A stretch of 64,000 nucleotides of DNA from F0422 sp003992255 (GCF_003992255.1 NZ_RQVA01000009.1:32044-96043), one strand, 5' to 3'. Positions 50,508 through 60,196 are shown, numbered from the stretch's first letter. Notes: generated by a model not told the origin, from the letters alone. Program-made: numbers and translations.

Positions 50508-51596
50508 GTGTATGTGACTGAATTGGAACTTATACATGTTCGCAATCATCGTCATAGAACTATTACTTTCACACCAGAAATCATTGTTATCCATGGTCCT
50601 AATGGAAAAGGGAAAACAAATATCTTAGAATCTGCTTATATTGCCACGATGGGACATAGTCATCGTACATCGGATATGAAAGATGTCATTTCTTGGAATG
50701 AGAATGAGGCTAGTATTATCGTTCACTTTATGAAAGCTGATACGCCTCATACATTGCAGATTAAATGGGGAAGACAAGGAAAAAAAATCATTCGATTACA
50801 TGATAATCCACTGTCTCAAAAAGAATTAGTAGGGACTTTAAATACAGTTATATTTTCTCCGGAAGATTTAGACTTAATAAAAGGAAGTCCTTCTCTACGA
50901 AGACGATTTTTAAATATGGAAATCAGTCAGACTAGCCCTCAATATTATCATCAATTGACCATGTACCAGAGAGCTGTGCAACAGAGAAATCGAGTATTAA
51001 AAGAATATAGTCATGCCAGTAAGGTACCTGTGCAAGATTGGGATGAACAAATTGCTACGTTAGGTGCTCAGATTATTCAAAAGCGTTTGGAAAGTTTAAA
51101 AAAATTAAACCAATTGATGGATTTGATGAATCGAAAACTGACAAATGGAAAAGAAGATTTGCGATTACAATATAGTCAACCCTATAGTGAGCAACAACTA
51201 TTGGTAACGAAAGAGGCGTTATTACGAGCATTACAACAACAGTTACCAGAAGATAGAAGAAGATTGCAAACTTCTGTAGGACCTCATCGGGATGATATTA
51301 TCTTTTATTCAGGTACGATGGACTTAAAGCGATTTGGTTCGCAAGGTCAACAACGAACGGCTATTTTGTCTGTGAAGTTAAGTGAGCTAGAATATATTAA
51401 ATCTGAAGTTGGGGAATATCCTATTTTATTATTGGATGATGTATTGAGTGAACTCGATCAAGAAAGACGTAGTAATTTATTGAAGTTTATTCATAAGAGA
51501 GTACAAACTATTATTACTACTACCGATCAAGCAGAAACAGTAGGGCTCGATAAGGTACAGTACATTGACTTGCAGGAGGAGGTACTATATGAATAA
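50508..51596 (+). CDS. recF: DNA replication and repair protein RecF
   Basis: A 362-residue SMC-like ATPase with IVIHGPNGKGKTNILESAYI (Walker A), GSPSLRRRFLNMEISQ, and ILLLDDVLSELDQERR (Walker B and signature). The start is GTG 50508 (AAGGAGG 7 bases upstream). It loads RecA at gaps. It ends overlapping the dciA start by 8 bases. Confidence 0.95.
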   Translation: MYVTELELIHVRNHRHRTITFTPEIIVIHGPNGKGKTNILESAYIATMGHSHRTSDMKDVISWNENEASIIVHFMKADTPHTLQIKWGRQGKKIIRLHDNPLSQKELVGTLNTVIFSPEDLDLIKGSPSLRRRFLNMEISQTSPQYYHQLTMYQRAVQQRNRVLKEYSHASKVPVQDWDEQIATLGAQIIQKRLESLKKLNQLMDLMNRKLTNGKEDLRLQYSQPYSEQQLLVTKEALLRALQQQLPEDRRRLQTSVGPHRDDIIFYSGTMDLKRFGSQGQQRTAILSVKLSELEYIKSEVGEYPILLLDDVLSELDQERRSNLLKFIHKRVQTIITTTDQAETVGLDKVQYIDLQEEVLYE

Positions 51597-52491
51597 TACA
51601 GTACAAGCACCTGTGGGAGGAGATATACTCCGTGACGCAATGTTACAAGAACTCGGTATTTATGAGATGTACCAAATTATGAAGCTCTATGAAGATTGGG
51701 AGACTGTCGTAGGCCCCATAGTATCTCAACATGCTAAATTGATTTCTATTATGCCACCAATCATTACTGTGGAAATTGCTCATACTGTGTGGATGCAGGA
51801 AATGACTATGCGAAAGCCACAAATTATAGAAGCTTTGCAAGAGTATTATGGACAACCGATGATTGAAGATATGAAGGTACAATTGCCTCGTCGTCCCTTA
51901 GGAACACAGATGAGTCCTGGAGATCAATTAGATATGACTCCTATTGAAACAGTGAAGATAGACTTTCATAAGATACAGTTGCCAGAATCACAAGTTCATC
52001 AGATTGAGGAGTCTGTGCGAATCATCGAGGATGAAAGTTTACGGAGTAAAGTATTTCAAACGCAGATTGAACAAGCAAAAAAAGAATGGTTGTTGGAACA
52101 AGAACAGTTCCATAGGTGCCCAGGATGTGGTCGTTGGTTGCAATCAGAAGAGTCGCAGGTATGCCCTCATTGCGAATATAAAAAATACCGAAAGATCATT
52201 CAAACAGTGAAGGGTGTATTACACAAGTATCCCCATTACAAGTATGACCAATTGAAAGCAATAGCACCATGGTGCACCTATGAATGGTATGAAGTGGCAA
52301 AGCGTGAAAGTATTCGTTTCTATTTAACGAGATTGTATCAAGGATCAAAAGATGCGAATGATATGTATTGGGCGACGATGTTAATTACTTCGAAATCACA
52401 GGAGGAGTTAACCTTTGAACAAGTTGTGAACATTACTAATAAATACCGTTGGAATGAAGATGACAAAATGCAAGTAAAATCGCAGATATAG
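51589..52491 (+). CDS. DciA-like (DUF721) protein with C-terminal zinc ribbon
   Basis: This 300-residue protein begins with a DciA/DUF721 region (YEDWETVVGPIVSQHAKLIS; VEIAHTVWMQEMTMRKPQII). DciA loads the replicative helicase in bacteria lacking DnaC or DnaI. The C-terminal half adds a two-Cys-pair zinc ribbon, CPGCGRWLQ...CPHCEYKKY, and a further helical part. Start at ATG 51589 follows AGGAGGAGG; an earlier opening lies inside recF. It fits the usual place between recF and gyrB. Most DciA proteins are shorter; the ribbon is an extension. Confidence 0.8.
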   Translation: MNNTVQAPVGGDILRDAMLQELGIYEMYQIMKLYEDWETVVGPIVSQHAKLISIMPPIITVEIAHTVWMQEMTMRKPQIIEALQEYYGQPMIEDMKVQLPRRPLGTQMSPGDQLDMTPIETVKIDFHKIQLPESQVHQIEESVRIIEDESLRSKVFQTQIEQAKKEWLLEQEQFHRCPGCGRWLQSEESQVCPHCEYKKYRKIIQTVKGVLHKYPHYKYDQLKAIAPWCTYEWYEVAKRESIRFYLTRLYQGSKDANDMYWATMLITSKSQEELTFEQVVNITNKYRWNEDDKMQVKSQI

Positions 52492-52493
52492 TC

Positions 52494-52522
52494 TTTCACA
52501 AGGGTGGTAAATATTGTATAAT
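52494..52522 (+). promoter_or_regulatory. gyrB promoter
   Basis: TTTCAC and TATAAT are 17 bases apart, about 58 bases upstream of the gyrB start. Confidence 0.5.
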
Positions 52523-52579
52523 GAAATGTAAATCACAGAGACAATTAGTCACATATCTGTGAAAATAGGAGGATGTTAT

Positions 52580-54481
52580 ATGGCAGAACAAACGAATTAT
52601 GATGCCGGTAATATACAGGTCCTCGAGGGCTTAGAAGCCGTTCGTATGCGACCTGGTATGTATATTGGTAGTACATCTGCCCGTGGATTACATCACTTAG
52701 TGTATGAAGTAGTAGATAATAGTGTGGATGAAGCCTTGGCTGGCTATGCAACGCATATTGAAGTGACCATTTGTGAAGATAATAGTATTGAAGTTATCGA
52801 CGATGGTCGTGGGATTCCTACGGGGATGCATGAAACAGGTATGCCTGCGGTAGAACTTGTATTATCCAAACTTCACGCAGGTGGTAAATTTGGCGGCGGC
52901 GGATATAAAGTATCCGGAGGCCTTCATGGGGTAGGTATTTCCGTAGTTAATGCATTGAGTGAATGGACGATCGTCGATGTATATCAACATGGAAAGATTC
53001 AAGAAATTTCCTTTGAACGTGGGAACAAAACATCTGATTTGAAAGAAATCGGTACGACAGATCGCACAGGTACTACAGTGCGATTTAAACCAGATGTACA
53101 AATCTTTGAAACGACCATTTTTGAGTTCGATGTATTAAAAACTCGTCTACAAGAATTGGCATTTTTAAATAAAGGGTTGCGTATTACGTTATCCGACAAA
53201 CGTGGGGAAGGTCGCAGTGAAAGTTTCCATTATGAAGGTGGCTTAGTACAATTCATTGAATATTTGAATGAAGCGAAAGAAGCTATCACACCGAGCGTTA
53301 TTTCTATCGATAATACTCGTGATGATGTAGTGGTAGATGTGGCATTGCAATATAACGATAGCTATAGTGAAACGATTTTGTCCTTCGTTAATAATATCAA
53401 TACTATCGATGGCGGTACGCACTTGAGCGGTTTCCGTACAGCCTTAACACGTACGTTGAACGACTATGGTCGTAAGGCTGGCATTTTGAAAGAAAATGAA
53501 AATAACTTAACTGGCGAAGACGTGCGAGAAGGCTTAACGGCTGTGGTGAGCGTAAAAGTATTGGAACCACAATTTGAAGGCCAAACAAAAGGTAAGCTAG
53601 GCAATAGCGAAGTCAAAGGGATTACAGATACTATTGTGTCTGATGGATTGCGTGTTTTCTTAGAAGAGCATCCATCAGAAGCAAAGAAGATCATCGAAAA
53701 AGCAACCAATGCGAGTCGTGCTCGTGAAGCAGCCCGCAAAGCTCGTGAATTGACACGCCGTAAAAATGCTTTAGAAGTGAGCTCCTTACCTGGTAAATTA
53801 GCAGATTGTTCTGAAAAAGATACAACTATGACAGAGATTTACCTTGTCGAAGGTGATTCTGCGGGTGGTACGGCAAAACAAGGCCGTGATCGCCGATACC
53901 AAGCTATTTTGCCATTGCGTGGTAAAATTCTAAATGTAGAAAAAGCTCGTCTCGATAAAATTTTGGCCAATGCAGAAATTCGTTCTATGATCACTGCCTT
54001 TGGTACAGGTATCGGACAAGATTTTGATATTACGAAGAGCCGTTACAATAAAATCATCATCATGACTGATGCTGATGTGGATGGCGCACATATTCGTACT
54101 TTATTATTGACATTCTTCTATCGCTATATGCGACCACTCATTGAAGAAGGTCATGTATTCATTGCGCAGCCACCGTTGTACCAAATTAAAAAAGGTCAAA
54201 AACAGTGGTATGCTTATAGTGACCAAGAACTTTCAGATAGACTGGATGAAATTGGACGTGAAAATATTACAATCCAACGATACAAAGGTCTTGGTGAAAT
54301 GAATGCAGAACAATTATGGGATACAACCATGAATCCAGAACATCGAACAATACTCCAAGTTAGTATGGAAGATAGTATTGCAGCAGATAAGATATTTAGT
54401 GTATTGATGGGGGATAAAGTTGAACCTCGTCGAAAGTTTATCGAAGATAATGCTGAGTATGTACGAAATCTAGACTTATAA
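52580..54481 (+). CDS. gyrB: DNA gyrase subunit B
   Basis: A 633-residue GyrB, the ATPase subunit of gyrase. The N-terminal ATPase (GLEAVRMRPGMYIGST; EVVDNSVDEALAGYA), EGDSAGGTAKQGRDRR and TOPRIM metal site DADVDGAHIRT are clear. The start is ATG 52580 (MAEQTNYDAG) after AGGAGG; an earlier GTG frame is not likely. Confidence 0.98.
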   Translation: MAEQTNYDAGNIQVLEGLEAVRMRPGMYIGSTSARGLHHLVYEVVDNSVDEALAGYATHIEVTICEDNSIEVIDDGRGIPTGMHETGMPAVELVLSKLHAGGKFGGGGYKVSGGLHGVGISVVNALSEWTIVDVYQHGKIQEISFERGNKTSDLKEIGTTDRTGTTVRFKPDVQIFETTIFEFDVLKTRLQELAFLNKGLRITLSDKRGEGRSESFHYEGGLVQFIEYLNEAKEAITPSVISIDNTRDDVVVDVALQYNDSYSETILSFVNNINTIDGGTHLSGFRTALTRTLNDYGRKAGILKENENNLTGEDVREGLTAVVSVKVLEPQFEGQTKGKLGNSEVKGITDTIVSDGLRVFLEEHPSEAKKIIEKATNASRAREAARKARELTRRKNALEVSSLPGKLADCSEKDTTMTEIYLVEGDSAGGTAKQGRDRRYQAILPLRGKILNVEKARLDKILANAEIRSMITAFGTGIGQDFDITKSRYNKIIIMTDADVDGAHIRTLLLTFFYRYMRPLIEEGHVFIAQPPLYQIKKGQKQWYAYSDQELSDRLDEIGRENITIQRYKGLGEMNAEQLWDTTMNPEHRTILQVSMEDSIAADKIFSVLMGDKVEPRRKFIEDNAEYVRNLDL

Positions 54482-54493
54482 GGAGATTGTTTT

Positions 54494-55936
54494 ATGGAAA
54501 AAAATAAATTAAAAAGAAGTTTAAAATCCCGCCACATGAATATGATTGCTTTGGGCGGTGCCATCGGTACAGGTTTGTTCGTAGCTGGTGGTGAAGTTGT
54601 GAGTACAGCAGGCCCTGGTGGTGCGTTGATTGCCTATGGATTTATTGGCATCATGGTATATTTCTTGATGACTAGTTTAGGGGAAATGACTACGTATCTA
54701 CCAGTATCTGGTTCTTTTGGTACCTATGCCTCTCGCTATGTAGATAAAGCATTGGGATTTGCATTAGGGTGGAATTTCTGGTTTAACTGGGCCATCACGT
54801 TAGCGGCAGAACTAGTAGCAGGTGCCTTTATTATGAAATATTGGTTCCCTGATATACCAGCTATTGTTTGGTCTGCTTTATTCTTGGTGATTCTATTTGT
54901 ATTGAACTATTTATCAGCTCGTTCCTTTGGTGAAAGTGAATATCTATTCTCTAGTATCAAAGTTATTACTGTTATTGTATTTTTACTATTAGGTTCTTTA
55001 TTAATTCTTGGTTATGGTGCTGAATCTCCAGGATTCCATAATTGGACTATCGGTGATGCTCCATTTGTAGGAGGATTCTCCTCTATTCTAGCTATTTTTA
55101 TGATTGCTGGTTTCTCTTTCCAAGGGGTAGAATTAATTGGTACAGCAGCTGGTGAATCTGAAAATCCAGAAAAAAATATTCCAAAAGCTATCAATTCTAT
55201 TTTCTGGCGTATTTTACTATTCTATATTGGTTCTTTCGTTGTAATTGGTTTCTTAATTCCTTATAATGATCCAAACTTATTGAATAGTTCTGTGGAAAAT
55301 GTATCTATCAGTCCATTTACATTAGTATTTGATCGTTTTGGATTTGATTGGGCAGCGCATTTCATCAATGCTATCTTGTTGATTGCTGTTTTATCTGCAG
55401 GTAATTCTGGTTTATTCTCTTCTACACGTATGCTATATGCATTATCTAAATTAGGAGATGCACCAAAAGTATTTGGTCAAATCAATCATCGTGGTGTGCC
55501 AATTCCTGCCTTATTAGCAACAGCAGCCTTTGGCTTATTTGCCTTCTTAACATCTTTAATCGGAGAAGGTCAAGCTTACACTTGGTTGATTAATATCAGT
55601 GGTATGAGTGGATTTATTACATGGCTTGGTATAGCTATTGCTCACTATCGTTTCCGTCGTGCTTACGTGGCACAAGGTCATGATGTATCTAAATTGCCTT
55701 ACAAAGCATCTTGGTTCCCATTTGGTCCATTGTTTGCATTAGCTTTGTGCTTGATTATCATTGCTGGTCAAAACTATACAGCCTTCATGGGTGAAAGTAT
55801 CGATTGGTACGGAGTATCTGTTGCTTATATCGGTATCCCAGTATTCTTAGCTGTGTACTTATGGTATAAAGCAAAATATAAAACAAAAGTAGTACCTTTA
55901 AAAGAAGTGGATTTAACACGAGATTTTGAAGACTAA
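54494..55936 (+). CDS. Amino-acid permease (APC superfamily)
   Basis: A 480-residue transporter of twelve helices. MIALGGAIGTGLFVAGGEVV (helix 1 Gly motif), then AAGESENPEKNIPKAINSIF and the later ALSKLGDAPKVFGQINHRGVP belong to the AAT subfamily (LysP/AroP-like). It takes up amino acids by proton symport; specificity cannot be told. It follows gyrB by 12 bases and may be co-transcribed, then ends in a terminator. Confidence 0.88.
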   Translation: MEKNKLKRSLKSRHMNMIALGGAIGTGLFVAGGEVVSTAGPGGALIAYGFIGIMVYFLMTSLGEMTTYLPVSGSFGTYASRYVDKALGFALGWNFWFNWAITLAAELVAGAFIMKYWFPDIPAIVWSALFLVILFVLNYLSARSFGESEYLFSSIKVITVIVFLLLGSLLILGYGAESPGFHNWTIGDAPFVGGFSSILAIFMIAGFSFQGVELIGTAAGESENPEKNIPKAINSIFWRILLFYIGSFVVIGFLIPYNDPNLLNSSVENVSISPFTLVFDRFGFDWAAHFINAILLIAVLSAGNSGLFSSTRMLYALSKLGDAPKVFGQINHRGVPIPALLATAAFGLFAFLTSLIGEGQAYTWLINISGMSGFITWLGIAIAHYRFRRAYVAQGHDVSKLPYKASWFPFGPLFALALCLIIIAGQNYTAFMGESIDWYGVSVAYIGIPVFLAVYLWYKAKYKTKVVPLKEVDLTRDFED

Positions 55937-55943
55937 TAGAAAT

Positions 55944-55978
55944 AGCCTATGGGAAGAAATTCCTGTAGGCTGTTTTGT
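55944..55978 (+). terminator. Terminator after the permease
   Basis: AGCCTATGGGAA pairs with TTCCTGTAGGCT (internal mismatches), followed by GTTTTGTT. Confidence 0.7.
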
Positions 55979-56048
55979 TGTTAATCTATTTTATAGTTAC
56001 TACAATTTGAAAGTCTAGTGATATATGATGAGAGAAAGGAGAATATAT

Positions 56049-56756
56049 ATGGAACATGAAAGAACAAAACATAGTATAGGATCTGCCTTTCGATATGCTT
56101 TTCCTAAAACAACACCGATATTATTTGGCTTTTTATTTTTAGGTGTATCCTATGGTATCTATATGTACTCCATGGGATTTTCCTGGGGTTATACATTGGC
56201 ATTGAGTGCTCTTATTTATGCAGGATCTATGGAATTTGTAACAGTGGCTATGTTACTATCTCCTTTTGATCCAGTAAGTGCTTTCTTAATTACACTCATG
56301 GTCAATGGGCGTCATATATTTTATGGAATTTCTATGTTAACTATATATAGACATATGGGATGGCTAACACCATATCTCATATTTGGAATGACGGATGAAA
56401 GTTTTTCCATTAACTATACATCACAAATTCCTACTGAAATTTCCAAGAAATGGTGTTATTTTTTTGTAACTTTATTAAATCAAATCTATTGGGTATTAGG
56501 ATCTGTCATAGGCAATCTTTTTGCATCTGTATTATCTTTTGATGCGAAGGGCTTAGAATTTGTATTGACAGCCTTATTTATTGTATTGGCTATAGAACAA
56601 TATAAAGCACAACGGAATTTGATTAGCTCTGGCATAGGATTATTAATTCCAGGATTTGCCTTGTTGGTATTTGGCAGTGAACACTTTATGATTCCTGCCA
56701 TGATCGGTATCGTGGTTATATTAAGCCTGTTACGTAGAACAATGGAGGGGCAATAA
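56049..56756 (+). CDS. azlC: Branched-chain amino-acid exporter large subunit AzlC
   Basis: A 235-residue membrane protein with about six helices. ALIYAGSMEFVTVAMLL and LMVNGRHIFYGISMLT, then GMTDESFSINYT are typical of AzlC. With AzlD it exports branched-chain amino acids or their analogues. The start is ATG 56049 with AAAGGAG upstream; the frame extends eight codons further up, past that binding site. It overlaps azlD by one base. Confidence 0.9.
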   Translation: MEHERTKHSIGSAFRYAFPKTTPILFGFLFLGVSYGIYMYSMGFSWGYTLALSALIYAGSMEFVTVAMLLSPFDPVSAFLITLMVNGRHIFYGISMLTIYRHMGWLTPYLIFGMTDESFSINYTSQIPTEISKKWCYFFVTLLNQIYWVLGSVIGNLFASVLSFDAKGLEFVLTALFIVLAIEQYKAQRNLISSGIGLLIPGFALLVFGSEHFMIPAMIGIVVILSLLRRTMEGQ

Positions 56757-57085
56757 TGACTTTCACAGAACAAATTATAACCATTGCCATTGTTGTATTA
56801 GGCACTATGGCAACACGATTTTTACCATTTATCATATTTAACTCGAAAATGAAAACGCCTGCTTATGTACAGTATTTAGGTAAAGTATTGCCATCTGCTA
56901 CGATGAGTTTCCTCGTCGTATTTTCCTTGCGCCATGTGGATGTATCTGGTGTGTATCATGGTATGCCGGATATGATTGCTGTAGCTGTGACGGTACTATT
57001 GCACCTATGGAAAAGAAATATGTTTCTATCCATTGGGGGTGGAACAATATTGTATATGGTTCTAGTGCAACAGGTATTTATATAA
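56756..57085 (+). CDS. azlD: Branched-chain amino-acid exporter small subunit AzlD
   Basis: A 109-residue membrane protein with about four helices, beginning MTFTEQIITIAIVVLGTMAT and RFLPFIIFNSKM. Its ATG overlaps the azlC stop (TAATG), so the two are translated together. Confidence 0.88.
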   Translation: MTFTEQIITIAIVVLGTMATRFLPFIIFNSKMKTPAYVQYLGKVLPSATMSFLVVFSLRHVDVSGVYHGMPDMIAVAVTVLLHLWKRNMFLSIGGGTILYMVLVQQVFI

Positions 57086-57168
57086 TGTTATATAGAAGCA
57101 TTCTAAATATGATATAATACGAGTAATGAGATTTAATTCATATTCAGTGTGAGAATATAGGAGAAACC

Positions 57169-57486
57169 ATGATTATTACAACAACAATGCAAATTGAAGG
57201 TCATTCAATTAAAGAATATAAAGGAATCGTATTTGGAGAAGTTGTGGAAGGTCGTAACTTTGTGAAAGACTTTTTCTCATCGATTCGAGATATTGTTGGC
57301 GGTCGTAGCAATAGTTATGAATCATCCTTGGCTAGCGCTCGTGAGGCTTCTTTAAAAGAAATGGAAAAACGAGCAAAATCTTTGGGAGCTAATGCCATCG
57401 TCGGTGTATCTGTGAGTTATGAAACATTAGGGGAAACAAATGGTATGTTAATGGTAACATGTACAGGAACAGCGGTTGTGATTTAA
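57169..57486 (+). CDS. YbjQ/UPF0145 family protein
   Basis: A 105-residue soluble protein. TMQIEGHSIKEYKGIVFGEV and SSLASAREASLKEMEKRAKS, LGANAIVGVSVSYETLG are typical of the UPF0145 (DUF74) family, a small pentamer-forming fold of uncertain function. TATAAT at 57112-57117 may be its -10 box. AGGAG lies upstream of the start. Confidence 0.9.
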   Translation: MIITTTMQIEGHSIKEYKGIVFGEVVEGRNFVKDFFSSIRDIVGGRSNSYESSLASAREASLKEMEKRAKSLGANAIVGVSVSYETLGETNGMLMVTCTGTAVVI

Positions 57487-57535
57487 TATATAGTATAGTT
57501 TTATAGATAGGAATCGATAAGGAGAGATAGAATCA

Positions 57536-58885
57536 GTGGGCAGTGACATAGGTATAGAAATTTTAATTGTAGCCATACTCATTATTTTGAATGGACTGTT
57601 TTCTATGACGGAATTAGCCATTATCAATGCTCGTAAAGGGTTATTAGAAGAAAAGGCGGAAGCAGGTAATCGTGGAGCTCGCATAGCTATTAAGCTAGCA
57701 GAAGATCCGAATGAAATGTTTTCCACTATACAAATTGGTATTACTTTGATTAGTATCGTTACTGGTTTGTATTCGGGGGCTACCTTTTCAGACCCTATGG
57801 CGACATATATCAAAGAACATATACTGTGGCTAGCTGATTATGCCGATACGGTGAGTCCTATTTTCATAGTATCCTTAACAACCTATTTATCCTTAGTCAT
57901 AGGGGAATTAGTGCCGAAAAGTTTGGCTTATAATTCGCCAGAATCTATTGCCATCATCATGGCTATTCCTATGAAATACTTTGCCACTGTGACAAAACCA
58001 TTGGTGGCACTTCTTAGTATGTCTACGACGATGCTACTGAAAGTATTAGGCGTCAAACACAAGGAAGAGGCACCGGTGACAGAATCAGAAATCAATAAAA
58101 TGCTCGTACAAGGTGTGGAACTAGGCGCTTATGAAGAGGAAGAGCCAGTGCTGGTAGAAAATATTTTCCGCTTAGCTGATCTCGATGCTAGCGATATTAT
58201 GACACCTCGTACGCAGTTGACGTGGATTGATATCAATGCTAGTGATGAGGAAATTCTGGAAACTATTATGGAATGCAATGAACATCGTATTCCAGTAGGT
58301 GACGATTCCTTAGATGAGTTGAAAGGCTTAGTGTCTTCGGTGGATGTGTTGGCACAACAAATGAAAGAAAGCCATCGTCCTATGAAAGATATTCTGGCCT
58401 ATTGTATGCGAAAACCAGTGCTTGTACCAGAATCCTTGTCCTTGATGAAAGTATTATCTACTTTCAGAGAAGAAGGTACCCATGAGGCCATTGTGCTAGA
58501 CGAATATGGTGGTATGAGTGGGATGATTACGTTCCACGATATTATGGAAGAAATCGTAGGATTGATGCCATCTGGGGAAGAGGAAAAGAAAGAAGAAGAA
58601 AATCGCATTGTTCAACGAGAAGATGGTACGTATCTTGTGGATGGTCTCATCAGTATTGAAGAACTGAAAGAATACTTTAAAGTGGACGAGCTATTGCCAG
58701 GAGAAGAAGACGATCTCTATAAAACATTAGGTGGATTCGTGACGTACTTAATCGGTCGTATTCCCAAAGAAGCAAATCGCTGTCACTATGGGCCATTGCA
58801 ATTTGAAGTTATGGATATGGATAATACGCGGGTAGATAAAGTAATGGTGACACGGAAAGTAGAGGCAGAGAGTAATTCAGACTAG
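57536..58885 (+). CDS. CNNM/CorC (HlyC) membrane protein, DUF21-CBS-CorC
   Basis: A 449-residue protein with an N-terminal DUF21 membrane domain (FSMTELAIINARKGLLEEKA; YLSLVIGELVPKSLAYNSPE), a pair of CBS domains (about 205-330) with DIMTPRTQLTWID, and a CorC_HlyC C-terminal domain. The family handles Mg or Co efflux or sensing. The start is GTG 57536 with AAGGAGAG about 11 bases upstream. A bidirectional terminator follows. Confidence 0.9.
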   Translation: MGSDIGIEILIVAILIILNGLFSMTELAIINARKGLLEEKAEAGNRGARIAIKLAEDPNEMFSTIQIGITLISIVTGLYSGATFSDPMATYIKEHILWLADYADTVSPIFIVSLTTYLSLVIGELVPKSLAYNSPESIAIIMAIPMKYFATVTKPLVALLSMSTTMLLKVLGVKHKEEAPVTESEINKMLVQGVELGAYEEEEPVLVENIFRLADLDASDIMTPRTQLTWIDINASDEEILETIMECNEHRIPVGDDSLDELKGLVSSVDVLAQQMKESHRPMKDILAYCMRKPVLVPESLSLMKVLSTFREEGTHEAIVLDEYGGMSGMITFHDIMEEIVGLMPSGEEEKKEEENRIVQREDGTYLVDGLISIEELKEYFKVDELLPGEEDDLYKTLGGFVTYLIGRIPKEANRCHYGPLQFEVMDMDNTRVDKVMVTRKVEAESNSD

Positions 58886-58996
58886 AATTATGTATTTTAG
58901 ATGAATCTATAAATAGATTGTAAACCCTAATATGCAATGATTTTTAGAAATTTATTCTATGGAATAGTATGATTATTGGATAAAAAAATATAAATA

Positions 58997-59041
58997 AAAC
59001 AGAGGAAAGTTGATGATATAGTACAACTTTCCTCTGTTTTA
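58997..59041. terminator. Bidirectional terminator
   Basis: AAAACAGAGGAAAGTTG pairs with CAACTTTCCTCTGTTTT around 11 bases. It separates the CorC gene and the yoeB toxin gene, which face each other. Confidence 0.93.
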
Positions 59042-59043
59042 TT

Positions 59044-59304
59044 CTATTCATAATGTGTCCATAAACTAATTATTTTAACAATTTTTTCTTCCTCAAAGAC
59101 CTCATACACAAGTCGATGTTGGATATTAATGCGACGTGAATATAAGCCCTCTAAATCGCCCACCAATTTTTCATATCTTGGCGGTGTTTGATAGGGATTG
59201 ACTTTAATAATCTCTAGTAATGCCTTTGCTTTTGTATCAAGTTTTGCAGATTTTAACTTAGGTATATCTTTCACAGCAGATTTTGTATAAGTTAACGTAT
59301 ACAT
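59044..59304 (-). CDS. yoeB: Type II toxin, YoeB/Txe family
   Basis: An 86-residue mRNA interferase. MYTLTYTKSAVKDIPKLKSA, then RRINIQHRLVYEVF and the ending ISLWTHYE match Txe/YoeB. It cuts mRNA at the ribosome when free of its antitoxin. The start is ATG 59304, whose A is also the last base of the antitoxin's TAA, so they are translated together. A longer opening from 59334 would overlap the antitoxin. Confidence 0.88.
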   Translation of the reverse strand: MYTLTYTKSAVKDIPKLKSAKLDTKAKALLEIIKVNPYQTPPRYEKLVGDLEGLYSRRINIQHRLVYEVFEEEKIVKIISLWTHYE

Positions 59305-59552
59305 TACCAAATAACCTCTTCTTCTGAAATACATTCAGATAATGGAGTATTTTTTCCTTCTAGTAAATGTTCTTTCATACTAGGTTTGGATGTTAAATAT
59401 AAAGTTTCTAACAAGGATAAATAATCATCTTCGCTTAATAGGACGGCATTACCATCTTTAGTGCTGATACTGAGTGGTTCATTGTATTTAATAGTCTGTG
59501 TTAAATACTCAAAAATATGTTTTCTAAAATTTGTAATATTAATAATTGCCAT
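59304..59552 (-). CDS. yefM: Type II antitoxin, YefM/Phd family
   Basis: An 82-residue antitoxin. MAIINITNFRKHIFEYLTQT and PLSISTKDGNAVLLSEDDYL are typical of the YefM/Phd fold, and the tail (residues 55-82) would wrap the toxin. The start is ATG 59552 (AAAGAGGTGA before it). It also binds its own promoter, likely at 59569-59585. Confidence 0.88.
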   Translation of the reverse strand: MAIINITNFRKHIFEYLTQTIKYNEPLSISTKDGNAVLLSEDDYLSLLETLYLTSKPSMKEHLLEGKNTPLSECISEEEVIW

Positions 59553-59568
59553 GTGTATCACCTCTTTA

Positions 59569-59585
59569 TGTACATTATAATGTAC
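59569..59585. promoter_or_regulatory. YefM operator over the -10 box
   Basis: GTACATTATAATGTAC is a perfect 16-bp palindrome just upstream of yefM. It contains TGTACA, the core recognised by YefM in E. coli, and the minus-strand -10 box TATAAT lies at its centre. Confidence 0.75.
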
Positions 59586-59687
59586 GTAAAGATAAAAAGC
59601 AATGATATAGATAGTGAAAGTATATAGACATTGGAAACATATAGTAATTATTTGGAATAAACTGCAATAGAATTAGAAGTATCTATA

Positions 59688-59717
59688 TTGCCACTACTTG
59701 GAAAGATACGATATAAT
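59688..59717 (+). promoter_or_regulatory. Promoter of the 104-residue unknown gene
   Basis: TTGCCA and TATAAT are 18 bases apart, about 72 bases before the start at 59790. Confidence 0.6.
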
Positions 59718-59789
59718 AGGAACAGAATACATCAAGGTATGAGTATAATCTACATAATAACTTATGTTAGTCATGAAAGAGGGTACACC

Positions 59790-60104
59790 ATGGAATGGGT
59801 ATATTTAGCAATTCATTATGGAGATAATGAGCGCGGTCATATTGCGTATAACAAAGAAACAAAAGAGTGCCAAGTGGTATTAGACGATGCAACTTGGAAA
59901 GAGAAAGTAGAATCCTATTTGCAAACAGAACAAACAGTGATGCATGCTACAGGATTGAATACCTACGATGAGTTGACAGTGCAACCGTTGGACTCCTATG
60001 AGTATTTAAAATTAGCATTAACTCGTATGTGGAACAAAAATGGCGTGCAAGTTGACTGGGGGATTCCAGTAGAAGTAGATGGTCAATTATATTTTGCTGA
60101 ATAA
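59790..60104 (+). CDS. Small protein of unknown function
   Basis: A 104-residue acidic soluble protein beginning MEWVYLAIHYGDNERGHIAY. It contains several Tyr and Trp and a regular alternation suggesting a beta/alpha fold. I do not recognise it. It has a promoter (59688), AGAGGG before ATG and a terminator after it, so it is probably a real single gene. An in-frame opening 34 codons earlier has no binding site. Confidence 0.75.
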   Translation: MEWVYLAIHYGDNERGHIAYNKETKECQVVLDDATWKEKVESYLQTEQTVMHATGLNTYDELTVQPLDSYEYLKLALTRMWNKNGVQVDWGIPVEVDGQLYFAE

Positions 60105-60166
60105 GTGAGATCATGGAATAGATTTTTCAGCAATAGCATGGACTATTTTGCATGTATAGCATAATT

Positions 60167-60196
60167 AAAAAGGGTCCTTAGGGACCCTTTTGTTTA
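60167..60196 (+). terminator. Terminator after the 104-residue gene
   Basis: AAAAAGGGTCC pairs with GGACCCTTTT around TTAG, followed by GTTT. Confidence 0.9.
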
